The notes below the pieces were generated by a model that saw only the letters and a list, made by a program, of their open reading frames with translations, was not told where the DNA came from and did not search any database. The translations under genes and the position numbers were made by a program. A DNA stretch of 13,697 nucleotides, from contig JBFLXN010000064.1 in NCBI GenBank assembly GCA_040755715.1, positions 1 through 13,697 of the forward strand, written 5' to 3'. The stretch is from JBFLXN01 sp040755715 [NCBI: Candidatus Edwardsbacteria bacterium]. GTDB lineage: Bacteria > Edwardsbacteria > AC1 > JBFLXN01. This document shows, piece after piece, positions 1 through 5,330 of this stretch. Positions within the stretch are counted from its first letter, which is position 1; each line of letters opens with the position of its first letter.

Positions 1-1
1 C

Positions 2-70
2 TGGTGCAATAACAAACTTATTGATGTCCAAAGGATTAAAAATACCGATCTAAACATAGTCCACTTTTAA
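2..70 (+). CDS. Transposase C-terminus (5' end outside window)
   Basis: Only the last 22 codons are present, starting WCNNKLIDVQRIKNTDL and ending in TAA at 68-70. The frame was chosen by comparison with the related minus-strand end at 13600-13697. Over 33 aligned bases the two differ at three positions (10% of sites), and in this frame all three are synonymous third-position changes (tgc/tgt, att/atc, gtc/gtt). That is strong evidence of a translated sequence under selection. The stop falls inside the first of three 22-bp repeats, as expected for an insertion-sequence gene that ends in its own terminus. The residues resemble the C-terminal beta domain of DDE transposases/integrases, but family assignment from this fragment is inference; an IS21-like element is one possibility. 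Confidence 0.6.
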   Translation, partial: WCNNKLIDVQRIKNTDLNIVHF

Positions 71-116
71 TTTTCAAAGTGTGCACTTTTAATTCGTAAA
101 GTGTGCACTTTTAAAA
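59..116 (+). mobile_element. Left insertion-element end with three 22-bp iterated repeats
   Basis: Three units begin at 59, 81 and 103, each starting GT(C/G)CACTTTTAA, with an exact 22-nt period; the third is truncated after about 14 nt. The matching unit at the other end of the window is GTTCACTTTTGAA on the minus strand, also with a 22-nt period. Multiple short repeats at the termini, rather than one plain inverted repeat, are known for the IS21 family, so that family is suggested but not proven. The element body lies to the left of the window. Confidence 0.6.
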
Positions 117-143
117 AACTACTAACATACCCCAAGAAAATAC

Positions 144-173
144 TTGACAAAAATAATTATTTTTTGATATAAT
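144..173 (+). promoter_or_regulatory. Consensus sigma-70-type promoter for the tRNA/ribosomal cluster
   Basis: A perfect TTGACA (144-149) and a perfect TATAAT (168-173) are separated by 18 nt of AT-rich sequence. Transcription would start near 180, about 80 nt before the first tRNA-like unit. A small hairpin AGCAAT-TTT-ATTGCT (189-203) lies at the start of the predicted leader. This is the only two-box consensus promoter I found in the window, so it may drive the tRNAs and possibly the whole cluster. The assignment rests on sequence match and position only. Confidence 0.8.
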
Positions 174-261
174 TAATATTTTCCTAAAAGCAATTTTATT
201 GCTAGCGGAAAGGGTATTATTTTGTCTTTGGTTTTATGCTGTTTTTGATAATAAATAAAAA

Positions 262-319
262 GCCGCGGTAGCTCAGTTGGTAGAGCGTCCCGATGTAACA
301 TCGGGAGCGTTGGCGGTTC
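262..319 (+). pseudogene. tRNA-Phe-derived pseudo-tRNA, copy 1
   Basis: The first 26 nt (acceptor 5' strand, D arm) equal those of the intact tRNA-Phe at 496, and the variable region/T-stem start GGCGGTTC also matches apart from the base at 311. The 17-nt anticodon arm is replaced by a 19-nt near-palindrome TCCCGATGTAACATCGGGA (288-306). After GGTTC the T-loop, the 3' T-stem, the acceptor 3' strand and CCA are missing, so a cloverleaf cannot close. No reading of the loop gives a 7-nt anticodon loop with U33. It is unlikely to be a working tRNA but would be transcribed from the promoter at 144-173. Confidence 0.8.
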
Positions 320-378
320 AATAGAAGGCAAGAACAAAAGCTGCTATTTTTGAATATAATTTGGTCCTTCGCAAGAAA

Positions 379-436
379 GCCGCGGTAGCTCAGTTGGTAG
401 AGCGTCCCGATGTAACATCGGGAGCGTCGGCGGTTC
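379..436 (+). pseudogene. tRNA-Phe-derived pseudo-tRNA, copy 2
   Basis: Same structure as the copy at 262: intact 5' acceptor strand and D arm, the substituted hairpin at 405-423, and loss of everything after GGCGGTTC. Its base at 428 is C, as in the real tRNA-Phe, whereas copy 1 has T there, so copy 2 is slightly closer to the parent gene. CCGCGG in the acceptor strand is self-complementary, so starts of neighbouring units could pair with each other in a common transcript; this is inference. Confidence 0.8.
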
Positions 437-495
437 AATAGAAGGCAAGAACAAAAGCTGCTATTTTTGAATATAATTTGGTCCTTCGCAAGAAA

Positions 496-571
496 GCCGC
501 GGTAGCTCAGTTGGTAGAGCGCAGGACTGAAAATCCTGGCGTCGGCGGTTCGATTCCGCCCTGCGGCACCA
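496..571 (+). tRNA. trnF: tRNA-Phe (anticodon GAA)
   Basis: A complete cloverleaf of 76 nt including genome-encoded CCA (569-571). The acceptor GCCGCGG pairs with CTGCGGC with one G-U, the D-stem is GCTC/GAGC, the anticodon stem CAGGA/TCCTG encloses loop CTGAAAA (anticodon GAA), and the T-arm is GGCGG-TTCGATT-CCGCC. It is the third and only intact member of the 117-nt array. One nt separates it from tRNA-Thr, so the two are cotranscribed and processed. Confidence 0.97.
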
Positions 572-572
572 C

Positions 573-645
573 GCCCATGTAGCTCAGTCGGTAGAGCACG
601 TCCTTGGTAAGGACGGGGTCACCAGTTCGATTCTGGTCGTGGGCT
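573..645 (+). tRNA. trnT: tRNA-Thr (anticodon GGT)
   Basis: A 73-nt cloverleaf: acceptor GCCCATG/CGTGGGC with one T-G pair, D-stem GCTC/GAGC, anticodon stem CGTCC/GGACG with loop TTGGTAA (anticodon GGT, reads ACC/ACT), T-arm ACCAG-TTCGATT-CTGGT, discriminator T. CCA is not encoded (TTA follows), unlike the adjacent tRNA-Phe, so a CCA-adding enzyme is needed. tRNA-Thr next to the tuf/rpmG/trnW/secE block is a common bacterial arrangement. Confidence 0.97.
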
Positions 646-825
646 TTAAGAAAAGAGAAAATTCCGGCCCAGGAATTTGAAAAGCAACCACGAAATTATT
701 CAAATTTCTCGAATTTTAGATTGTCCGCAGGACCCGTCTGGAAGAGAAAAAAGCAAATTAGTGTAATTCCTGAAATTCGTGGTTATATATCTTCAAATCC
801 AAAAGTTACAAGATTCAATAACAAA
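646..825. repeat. tRNA-Thr to rpsJ spacer with an inverted repeat
   Basis: This 180-nt gap holds no recognisable gene. AACCACGAAATT (686-697) is inverted as AAATTCGTGGTT (773-784; 11 of 12 pairs), with flanking similarity extending to GGAATTTGAA (672-681) and its partner near 793-800. The ACCACGAAA motif recurs at 1140-1148. An open frame runs through the gap into rpsJ, but its translation has no S10-like content. I see no trace of tuf here. Confidence 0.6.
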
Positions 826-1128
826 ATGCAGAAGATTCGGATTAAATTAAAAGCTTATGACCACGCTCTTTTAGACCAGTCAGCCTCAGAGATTGTCCAG
901 GCGGTGAAGAGAACTGGGGCAAAGGTATCCGGCCCGGTGCCATTACCGACAAAACGCAGTGTCTTTACGGTCAATCGCTCCTGTCATGTGGACAAGAAAT
1001 CCAGAGAACAGTTTCAGATTTTAGTCCACAAGAGACTGATAGACATTTTGGATTCAACACCGCAGACGATGGATGCCTTAATGAAATTGGATTTACCTGC
1101 CGGGGTAGATGCGGAAATAAAAGTATAA
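826..1128 (+). CDS. rpsJ: 30S ribosomal protein S10 (NusE)
   Basis: The product is 100 aa, close to the 102-105 aa usual for S10. It starts [13 protein letters not shown], continues with the long loop segment [15 protein letters not shown] and ends [19 protein letters not shown], all diagnostic for S10. S10 is a small-subunit head protein and, as NusE, joins NusG, NusA and NusB in antitermination. The ATG at 826 gives the family N-terminus; the frame stays open upstream to 604 across tRNA-Thr, and those residues are not S10-like. No convincing Shine-Dalgarno precedes the ATG. Placement is odd: rpsJ usually heads the S10 operon or follows tuf, but here it stands alone between tRNA-Thr and rpmG. 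Identity is near certain; the start is fairly sure. Confidence 0.96.
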   Translation: MQKIRIKLKAYDHALLDQSASEIVQAVKRTGAKVSGPVPLPTKRSVFTVNRSCHVDKKSREQFQILVHKRLIDILDSTPQTMDALMKLDLPAGVDAEIKV

Positions 1129-1289
1129 TCAAAACCCTAACCACGAAAGCACGAAATAAATCAGAAACTTATAGAAATTGATAGAAATTTATTGAAATTT
1201 GTTGTTATTCATTTTCTACAAATTTCCATCAGTTTCTATCAATTTCAACAAATTTCTGTATATTTTTCTGACTTTTGGGGGAACTTGAT
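1129..1289. repeat. rpsJ-rpmG spacer: 41-bp imperfect inverted repeat of phased GAAA tracts
   Basis: Arms 1162-1202 and 1218-1258 pair at 35 of 41 positions around a 15-nt loop. The left arm runs ATAGAAATTG, ATAGAAATTT, ATTGAAATTT, an exact 10-nt rhythm; the right arm carries TTTC at the same spacing. Short A-tracts spaced at one helical turn are expected to bend DNA, and the RNA would fold into a long hairpin. A CCACGAAAGCACGAAA motif (1141-1156) precedes it. There is no U-run, so it is not a canonical terminator. GGGGGA (1277-1282) is the probable rpmG ribosome site. Confidence 0.85.
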
Positions 1290-1439
1290 ATGCGTGAAAT
1301 TATTACTTTAGCCTGCAGCGAATGCAAGAGAAGAAACTATACCACCAGAAAAAATAAGCGGAAACATCCTGATAGACTGGAGTTTAAGAAATTCTGCCCC
1401 TGGTGCCATAAACATACAATGCATAAAGAGACGAGATAA
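1290..1439 (+). CDS. rpmG: 50S ribosomal protein L33
   Basis: The product is 49 aa, the normal length for bacterial L33. It begins [19 protein letters not shown] and has two CxxC knuckles, C9/C12 and C36/C39 (FCPWCHKHT), so it is the zinc-binding type of L33, rich in Lys and Arg for rRNA contact near the exit site. GGGGGA at 1277-1282 lies 7 nt before the ATG. Its place just before tRNA-Trp and secE is the classic order in many bacteria, which supports the call despite the small size. Confidence 0.95.
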   Translation: MREIITLACSECKRRNYTTRKNKRKHPDRLEFKKFCPWCHKHTMHKETR

Positions 1440-1451
1440 TATTTCAAATCC

Positions 1452-1505
1452 AAATATCAAAATGTTTAAAAGATTTTTGCATGGCGATTTGTGTTTTTGA
1501 TATTT
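1452..1505. repeat. rpmG-trnW spacer hairpin
   Basis: AAATATCAAAA (1452-1462) is perfectly inverted as TTTTGATATTT (1495-1505), leaving a 32-nt loop. It fills most of the 74-nt gap between rpmG and tRNA-Trp. The stem is entirely AT-rich and no U-run follows, so terminator function is doubtful; a processing signal or repeat remnant is as likely. Confidence 0.65.
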
Positions 1506-1513
1506 TAACAGAT

Positions 1514-1587
1514 AGGTGAGTAGCTCAACTGGCTAGAGCACCGGTCTCCAAAACCGGTGGTTGCGGGTTCAAGTCCTGCCTCACCTG
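1514..1587 (+). tRNA. trnW: tRNA-Trp (anticodon CCA)
   Basis: A 74-nt cloverleaf: acceptor AGGTGAG/CTCACCT, D-stem GCTC/GAGC, anticodon stem CCGGT/ACCGG with loop CTCCAAA (anticodon CCA), T-arm GCGGG-TTCAAGT-CCTGC, discriminator G. The 3' CCA is not encoded. tRNA-Trp between rpmG and secE is a conserved bacterial arrangement and confirms the identity of both neighbours. Confidence 0.98.
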
Positions 1588-1789
1588 CTCTTGAGAATAA
1601 AAATAGCCACTGATTCACGCCCACCTATGCCTAGGTGCGAGGTAAACACGGATAAACATAAAACAGATTCATTTGCTAAAGAAAAAAATGTGATTTATAT
1701 TTAGTGTCTATTCAACGGCGAAATTGATTGAGATAATAGTTCCAGTGAGTTCAGTGTATTCAGTGGCGAAATTGGTAGAGTGAAACGCA
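1588..1789. repeat. tRNA-Trp to secE spacer with repeat fragments and a hairpin
   Basis: This 202-nt gap has no gene. CACCTA-TGCC-TAGGTG (1622-1637) is a perfect 6-bp stem. It splits a phrase of the kind GATTCACG...GTAAACACGGATAAACA that resembles repeat text elsewhere in the window. GGCGAAATTG occurs twice (1717-1726, 1765-1774), and CAGTG/TTCAGTG is repeated at 1743-1765. No clear promoter or strong Shine-Dalgarno for secE is visible. Confidence 0.6.
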
Positions 1790-1972
1790 ATGAAAAGAAT
1801 AATCAATTTCTTTAAAGAAGTGCACCTTGAATTTACCAAAGTCAGTTGGCCACGCCGCGACGAGCTCTTTCAATCAACGATTGTAGTGATTGTCCTTTCT
1901 TTATTGGTCGCCCTTTTTATTGGAATTGTAGATATTACCCTTTCTAAACTGATAACCGCAATCTTTGGATAG
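1790..1972 (+). CDS. secE: Preprotein translocase subunit SecE
   Basis: A 60-aa protein of the short, single-span bacterial SecE type. An amphipathic N-terminal helix (MKRIINFFKEVHLEFTKVSW) leads to the conserved WPRRDEL hinge, then one membrane segment at about residues 29-52 (STIVVIVLSLLVALFIGIVD). SecE clamps the two halves of SecY in the SecYEG channel in the inner membrane. Only 6 nt separate its stop from nusG, implying translational coupling. The ribosome site is weak (GAGTGAA about 7 nt upstream). Confidence 0.96.
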   Translation: MKRIINFFKEVHLEFTKVSWPRRDELFQSTIVVIVLSLLVALFIGIVDITLSKLITAIFG

Positions 1973-1978
1973 AAACCT

Positions 1979-2506
1979 ATGGCAATGAAATGGTATGTTA
2001 TTCGCACCTATGCAGGGTGCGAAGAGAAGGTAAAAAATTCTATAGAACACACGGTTAAAACTAAAAGTCTGCAGGAAAAATTCGGTAAGATAATCATTCC
2101 GACTGAGGATATAACCGTGATTAAAAAAGGCAAACGAGGAAAAGTGACCAAGCAACTTTTTCCGACTTATATCTTGATTGAAATAGAACCTACCGATGAG
2201 ATCTGGCAAGTGGTTGCTACTACTCCGGGAGTGATGCCACTTTTAGGCACCAAAAAACAACCACAACCACTTAGAGGAACTGAAGTAGAACAAATCTTAT
2301 CCCAAGTTGAAAGAGAAAAACCGTCAGTCTATGCTATTCATTTTAAGAAGGGAGAGAGCGTTAAAATAGTTGACGGACCATTTACTAATTTCGTCGGCAC
2401 TATTGAAGAAATAGATTCTCTCCACGGCAAATTACGAGTGATGGTGACTATCTTTGGTAGAGCTACACCAATAGAACTTGATTTCTTACAAGTGAAGGCA
2501 CTGTAG
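1979..2506 (+). CDS. nusG: Transcription termination/antitermination factor NusG
   Basis: The 175-aa protein has the NGN domain at about residues 4-110 (KWYVIRTYAGCEEKVKNSIE at the start, FPTYILIEIE and PGVMPLLG later) and a C-terminal KOW domain at about 122-175 (KKGESVKIVDGPFTNFVGTI). NGN binds the RNA polymerase clamp over the DNA channel and suppresses pausing; KOW contacts Rho or S10, linking polymerase to the ribosome. Length matches the family, with no extra insertion. The start at 1979 lies 6 nt after secE; an internal ATG at 1985 would also fit (MKWYVI). No good Shine-Dalgarno is seen, as expected for coupling to secE. Confidence 0.97.
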   Translation: MAMKWYVIRTYAGCEEKVKNSIEHTVKTKSLQEKFGKIIIPTEDITVIKKGKRGKVTKQLFPTYILIEIEPTDEIWQVVATTPGVMPLLGTKKQPQPLRGTEVEQILSQVEREKPSVYAIHFKKGESVKIVDGPFTNFVGTIEEIDSLHGKLRVMVTIFGRATPIELDFLQVKAL

Positions 2507-2638
2507 CCCCTTTCTCTGAAGTAGGGAACTTCAACGGACAGAAGTTGTTATTGCCGGCATCGTCAAAATTATCGCCTGTCCGCCAACCCGGCATCAGAGT
2601 GAAAGACGGGCTGTAATCATATTAAACGAGAGGAAATA
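2507..2638. repeat. nusG-rplK spacer: nested inverted repeats
   Basis: Outer arms lie at about 2506-2519 (GCCCCTTTCTCTGA) and 2594-2611 (TCAGAGTGAAAGACGGGC), pairing with small gaps. Inside are a 5-bp hairpin GAAGT/ACTTC (2518-2532) and CGGACAG (2535-2541) with its exact complement CTGTCCG (2576-2582). The 132-nt gap is therefore almost wholly foldable. In other bacteria the rplK leader carries the L1 autoregulation site; I could not recognise an L1-binding mimic here. GAGAGGA (2629-2635) is the rplK ribosome site. Confidence 0.7.
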
Positions 2639-3067
2639 ATGGCTAAGAAAGTTGTGGCAATGGTTAAACTGCAGATTCCAGCCGGTCAAGCTACCCCAGC
2701 TCCGCCAGTTGGACCAGCCTTGGGTCAGCATGGTCTAAACATTATGGAATTCTGTAAAGCCTTTAATGCTAAAACACAAGGACAGGAAGGTCTAATCATT
2801 CCAGTAGTCATCTCCATCTATCAGGATAAAACCTTTACCTTTATCACGAAGACCCCACCAGCCGCCACCTTATTAAAGATAGCCGCTGGAATTGCTAAAG
2901 CCTCCGGGGAACCAAATCGCAATAAGATTGGTAAGGTAAAAGCTAGTCAGGTGAAAGAAATTGCTCAAAAAAAGATGCTAGACCTAAATGCTAATACCTT
3001 AGAATCCGCCGTCAGAATGGTGGAAGGGACTGCCAGAAGTATGGGAATTGAAATCACACCTGACTAA
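2639..3067 (+). CDS. rplK: 50S ribosomal protein L11
   Basis: The 142-aa product matches the family length. The N-terminal domain has the proline-rich helix region [20 protein letters not shown] (about residues 16-35), the part bound by thiostrepton-type drugs together with 23S helices 43-44, and the C-terminal domain contains the rRNA-binding stretch ending [15 protein letters not shown]11 forms the base of the stalk where EF-G and EF-Tu act. The 399-nt gap to rplA is unusual, because these two genes are normally only a few bases apart. Confidence 0.98.
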   Translation: MAKKVVAMVKLQIPAGQATPAPPVGPALGQHGLNIMEFCKAFNAKTQGQEGLIIPVVISIYQDKTFTFITKTPPAATLLKIAAGIAKASGEPNRNKIGKVKASQVKEIAQKKMLDLNANTLESAVRMVEGTARSMGIEITPD

Positions 3068-3466
3068 CGAATACGCAGAAAGCACAGAATACTCGCAGAT
3101 TACACAGAAAATTCACAGAGACCACAGATTCTCCGCGAAATTTGTGCACGACTTTGTTAAAATTTTGTCTAAAATTGGCACGATTTATCCTGAACGGAGT
3201 GAAGGAAAATCAACACTGACAAGCGTTTAAGCCTTCTGGGCTTGTTCTTCTCTTGTCCCGAACGAAGTTCGGGAAGAAAGACAGCCCAAGCCCCGATAAA
3301 TCGGGGCTTCAGGGCATCCTCAAAAGCACAAGAAAAGTGCCTCAGAGGCTTATATTATTGTGCCAGAAGGCTTCCAGGCAGATTTTGAGCCAAAATTTAA
3401 CAAAGCACTGTTTGTGTTTCGTAATTTGTGTATTCTCTGCGTAATCTGCGAATTAAGAGGAGTAAT
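3068..3466. repeat. rplK-rplA spacer: 399-nt nested inverted-repeat block
   Basis: There is no gene here; short open frames have no family resemblance. TCGCAGATTAC (3093-3103) is inverted exactly at 3441-3451. CTTTGTTAAA (3152-3161) is inverted exactly at 3396-3405, with the match running on to 3167/3391. The two arms therefore enclose an apex of about 220 nt holding further palindromes: TGGGCT/AGCCCA (3237-3242, 3283-3288), TCCCGAACGAAGTTCGGGA (3256-3274), a 10-bp stem with a 2-nt loop at 3288-3309 (core CCCCGATAAATCGGGG), and GCAC/GTGC near 3326-3340. No U-run follows any stem. The block separates two genes that most bacteria cotranscribe with almost no gap. AAGAGGAGT (3455-3463) is the rplA ribosome site. 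Confidence 0.85.
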
Positions 3467-4168
3467 ATGAAGTCCAGTAAAAGATATCAGGAAATAAGTA
3501 AAAAAATAGAGAAAGAAAAAACCTATAAATTAGAAGAAGGTGCAAAGTTAGTAAAAGAACTTGCCAATGCGCGATTTGACGAAACAGTAGAACTGGCAAT
3601 GCATCTCGGCATTGACCCAAAACAATCAGACCAACAGGTAAGAGGAACCGTGTTACTGCCTCATGGGACTGGCAAAAAGGTGCAGGTTTTGGTTTTAGCC
3701 AAAGGCGAAAAAGAAAAAGAAGCCCAGGAGGCTGGTGCTGACTATGTAGGGGCTGATGACTATCTTAAAAAATTGCAAGAAGGCTGGCTGGACATAGATG
3801 TTATTATTGCTACACCGGATTTAATGAGTCAAGTCGGTAAACTAGGAAAGATTTTAGGGCCAAAAGGCTTGATGCCGAACCCCAAAACAGGCACCGTTAC
3901 TTTTGATGTCGCCAAGGCGGTGAAAGATGCAAAAGCGGGAAAGATTGAATATAGAGTGGACAAGACCGGGAATATCAATGTGCCTATAGGTAAAGCTTCT
4001 TTTGAAGAAAATAAACTAATAGAAAATACGAGGGTTCTTTTGACTGAAATTGTGCGGGCGAAACCTTCTTCAGCAAAAGGAACCTACATTAAAAGTATTA
4101 CCATTTCATCAACTATGGGACCCGGAATAAAGATTGACCTTTCCGAAGCCAGCAGTAAAACGAAATGA
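3467..4168 (+). CDS. rplA: 50S ribosomal protein L1
   Basis: A 233-aa product, the usual L1 length. Hallmarks are [20 protein letters not shown] (about residues 56-75), [20 protein letters not shown], the signature [15 protein letters not shown], and a C-terminal half [12 protein letters not shown]...[18 protein letters not shown]1 forms the mobile stalk beside the E site and in many bacteria represses its own operon by binding mRNA. I chose ATG 3467 because AAGAGGAGT precedes it by 3 nt and the protein then begins [15 protein letters not shown], like other L1 proteins. An in-frame ATG at 3428 lies in repeat sequence and adds 13 unrelated residues. Confidence 0.97.
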   Translation: MKSSKRYQEISKKIEKEKTYKLEEGAKLVKELANARFDETVELAMHLGIDPKQSDQQVRGTVLLPHGTGKKVQVLVLAKGEKEKEAQEAGADYVGADDYLKKLQEGWLDIDVIIATPDLMSQVGKLGKILGPKGLMPNPKTGTVTFDVAKAVKDAKAGKIEYRVDKTGNINVPIGKASFEENKLIENTRVLLTEIVRAKPSSAKGTYIKSITISSTMGPGIKIDLSEASSKTK

Positions 4169-4297
4169 AGAAATTTATAGAAATAGATTGAAACTGAGAG
4201 AAATAAATAGAAATCCAATGAGTGCCAACAAATTTCAATAAGTTTCTCTCAGTTTCCATAAATTTTTACCATCATAGTAAACCAGGGAGAAACCAGT
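4169..4297. repeat. rplA-rplJ spacer: phased GAAA/TTTC inverted repeat
   Basis: GAAACTGAGAGAAA (4190-4203) is inverted exactly at 4243-4256, and AAATTTAT (4171-4178) at 4258-4265. The left arm has GAAA every 10 nt from about 4179 to 4213; the right arm has TTTC every 10 nt. It is clearly the same repeat type as at 1162-1258. This gap is where many bacteria keep the L10(L12)4-binding leader that controls rplJ-rplL; no such motif is recognisable, so the repeat either replaced it or took its place. AGGGAGA (4284-4290) is the rplJ ribosome site, 7 nt from the ATG. Confidence 0.85.
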
Positions 4298-4834
4298 ATG
4301 CCTAAATTAGAGAAAGAGAATAAAATTGAAGCATTAACTGTAAAATTCAAAAAGGCGAAAGTCGTTTATCTGACTGACTTTACTGGACTTAATGTAGCGC
4401 AGATTACAGAATTACGAAAGAAAATGCGTCAGGTAGGCATTGATTATCAGGTGACCAAGAATACTTTTGCCTCTCTGGCGGCCAGACAAACTGGATATGA
4501 CCTTTTAGTTAGTTACTTTGACGGTCCAACAGGATTGGTTTTTGGAGTTGAAGACCCAATTATCACGGCGAAAGTGCTCCTTGATTTTATCAAACTATAT
4601 GAAAAACCCAAAATAAAAGCAGGATTTACAGATGGACGGTTGTTATCACCTGAAGAAATAAAAAATCTTTCCACACTTCCTTCTAAGACAGTTCTTCTCT
4701 CTCAAGTGGTGAGTGGACTACAAGCACCATTAGTGAAATTTGTTGGGGTCTTGCAGGGAATTCTTAGAAATTTTCTTTTCACCTTGGAAGAAATAAGAAC
4801 ACATAAAGTGGATAAAGACACAGACAAAATTTAA
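4298..4834 (+). CDS. rplJ: 50S ribosomal protein L10
   Basis: The 178-aa product has the N-terminal rRNA-binding domain (KAKVVYLTDFTGLNVAQITE at about residues 19-38, LRKKMRQVGIDYQVTKNTF after it) and the C-terminal helix that carries L7/L12 dimers (VSGLQAPLVKFVGVLQGILR). L10 anchors the stalk that recruits translation factors. It is somewhat longer than the roughly 165-175 aa common in the family. The last residues THKVDKDTDKI are encoded by ACACATAAAGTGGATAAAGA-type sequence that resembles the repeats in the spacers, so the tail may be repeat-derived. Followed by rplL as expected. Confidence 0.97.
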   Translation: MPKLEKENKIEALTVKFKKAKVVYLTDFTGLNVAQITELRKKMRQVGIDYQVTKNTFASLAARQTGYDLLVSYFDGPTGLVFGVEDPIITAKVLLDFIKLYEKPKIKAGFTDGRLLSPEEIKNLSTLPSKTVLLSQVVSGLQAPLVKFVGVLQGILRNFLFTLEEIRTHKVDKDTDKI

Positions 4835-4931
4835 TATTTAAACTGTGTGTCTCCGTGTTAACCCCGCACCAAATTTTAGTGCGTGGGTTAATCTGTGGTT
4901 TAAAAACTTTTTTAAAGGAGGTTAAGTAAAA
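4835..4931. repeat. rplJ-rplL spacer: repeat with embedded hairpin
   Basis: AGACACAG in the rplJ end (4816-4823) pairs with CTGTGTGTCT (4843-4852), with two extra bases on the right side, so an inverted repeat spans the rplJ stop. A second hairpin, CCCGCAC (4863-4868 region) with GTGCGTGGG (4879-4887), interrupts a phrase reading CCGTGTTAA...TTAATCTGTGG. AAAGGAGG (4914-4921) is a near-perfect Shine-Dalgarno for rplL, the strongest in the window, in keeping with the need for about four L12 copies per ribosome. Confidence 0.7.
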
Positions 4932-5330
4932 ATGACTACTAAGAAATCACCCAAAGAAATCGTCTTAGAGGCGATTGAATCAATGACAGTCTTAGAATTA
5001 GCAGAATTAGTAAAAACACTGGAAGAAAAATTTGGTGTTAAATCAGCCGCTCCAGCTGCGGCCTTTGTTCCTGCTCCAACAGCGGTGGTCCAAGCTCCAG
5101 CCGCGGCCGAGGAGGAAAAGTCAGCCTTTGACGTTATCTTGTTAGCCGCTGGTGATAAAAAACTCCAGGTCATCAAAGAAGTGAGAGTTATCACTAGCTT
5201 GGGCTTGAAAGAAGCCAAAGACCTAGTTGATGGAGCGCCAAAACCTATTAAAGAAGGGCTCCCGAAAGAAGAAGCAGAAAAGATCAAAGCCCAATTAGAA
5301 GCCGCTGGCGCTCAGGTGCAGTTGAAATAA
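4932..5330 (+). CDS. rplL: 50S ribosomal protein L7/L12
   Basis: The 132-aa product has the N-terminal dimerisation helices (about residues 5-36, [20 protein letters not shown]), an Ala/Pro/Val-rich flexible hinge (about 38-62), and the C-terminal factor-binding domain with the signature KIQVIKEVR-like stretch ([20 protein letters not shown]) and [20 protein letters not shown]. It is slightly longer than the E. coli protein (121 aa), the extra length being mainly hinge. The AAAGGAGG site at 4914-4921 indicates strong translation. It is the GTPase-activating stalk protein. Confidence 0.98.
   Translation: MTTKKSPKEIVLEAIESMTVLELAELVKTLEEKFGVKSAAPAAAFVPAPTAVVQAPAAAEEEKSAFDVILLAAGDKKLQVIKEVRVITSLGLKEAKDLVDGAPKPIKEGLPKEEAEKIKAQLEAAGAQVQLK

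Larger units (their letters stand above)
262..495 (+). repeat. Two tandem 117-bp units upstream of tRNA-Phe
   Basis: Units 262-378 and 379-495 are identical except at 311 (T) versus 428 (C), so 116 of 117 bases match. Each contains a 58-nt tRNA-Phe-like 5' portion, then an AT-rich tail that includes TATAAT (355-360 and 472-477) ending about 18 nt before the next tRNA start. The intact tRNA-Phe begins at exactly the next 117-nt step (496). The near identity implies recent duplication or active homogenisation. The tail TATAAT may act as a -10 element for the following unit; a -35 at the right distance is poor. Confidence 0.95.

Noticed and set aside
217-438. Minus-strand 73-codon frame across the pseudo-tRNA units
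   Set aside because: It is the reverse of the tandem repeat (its own sequence repeats internally) and contradicts the tRNA and promoter signals on the plus strand.
262-495. CRISPR array or riboswitch interpretation of the 117-bp repeats
   Set aside because: Only two near-identical units with no variable spacers, and the unit is clearly tRNA-derived.
604-825. N-terminal extension of S10 from an upstream ATG
   Set aside because: The extension overlaps tRNA-Thr and encodes 74 residues unlike any S10; the family N-terminus begins at 826.
3288-3309. Strong 10-bp GC-rich hairpin as a rho-independent terminator after rplK
   Set aside because: No T-run follows the stem; the downstream sequence is CAGGGCATCC. 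It is better described as one of the dispersed palindromes.
3048-3444. Two small plus-strand open frames (60 and 63 codons) between rplK and rplA
   Set aside because: They lie entirely in inverted-repeat sequence, overlap the end of rplK or lack a ribosome site, and their translations are low-complexity repeat text with no family resemblance.
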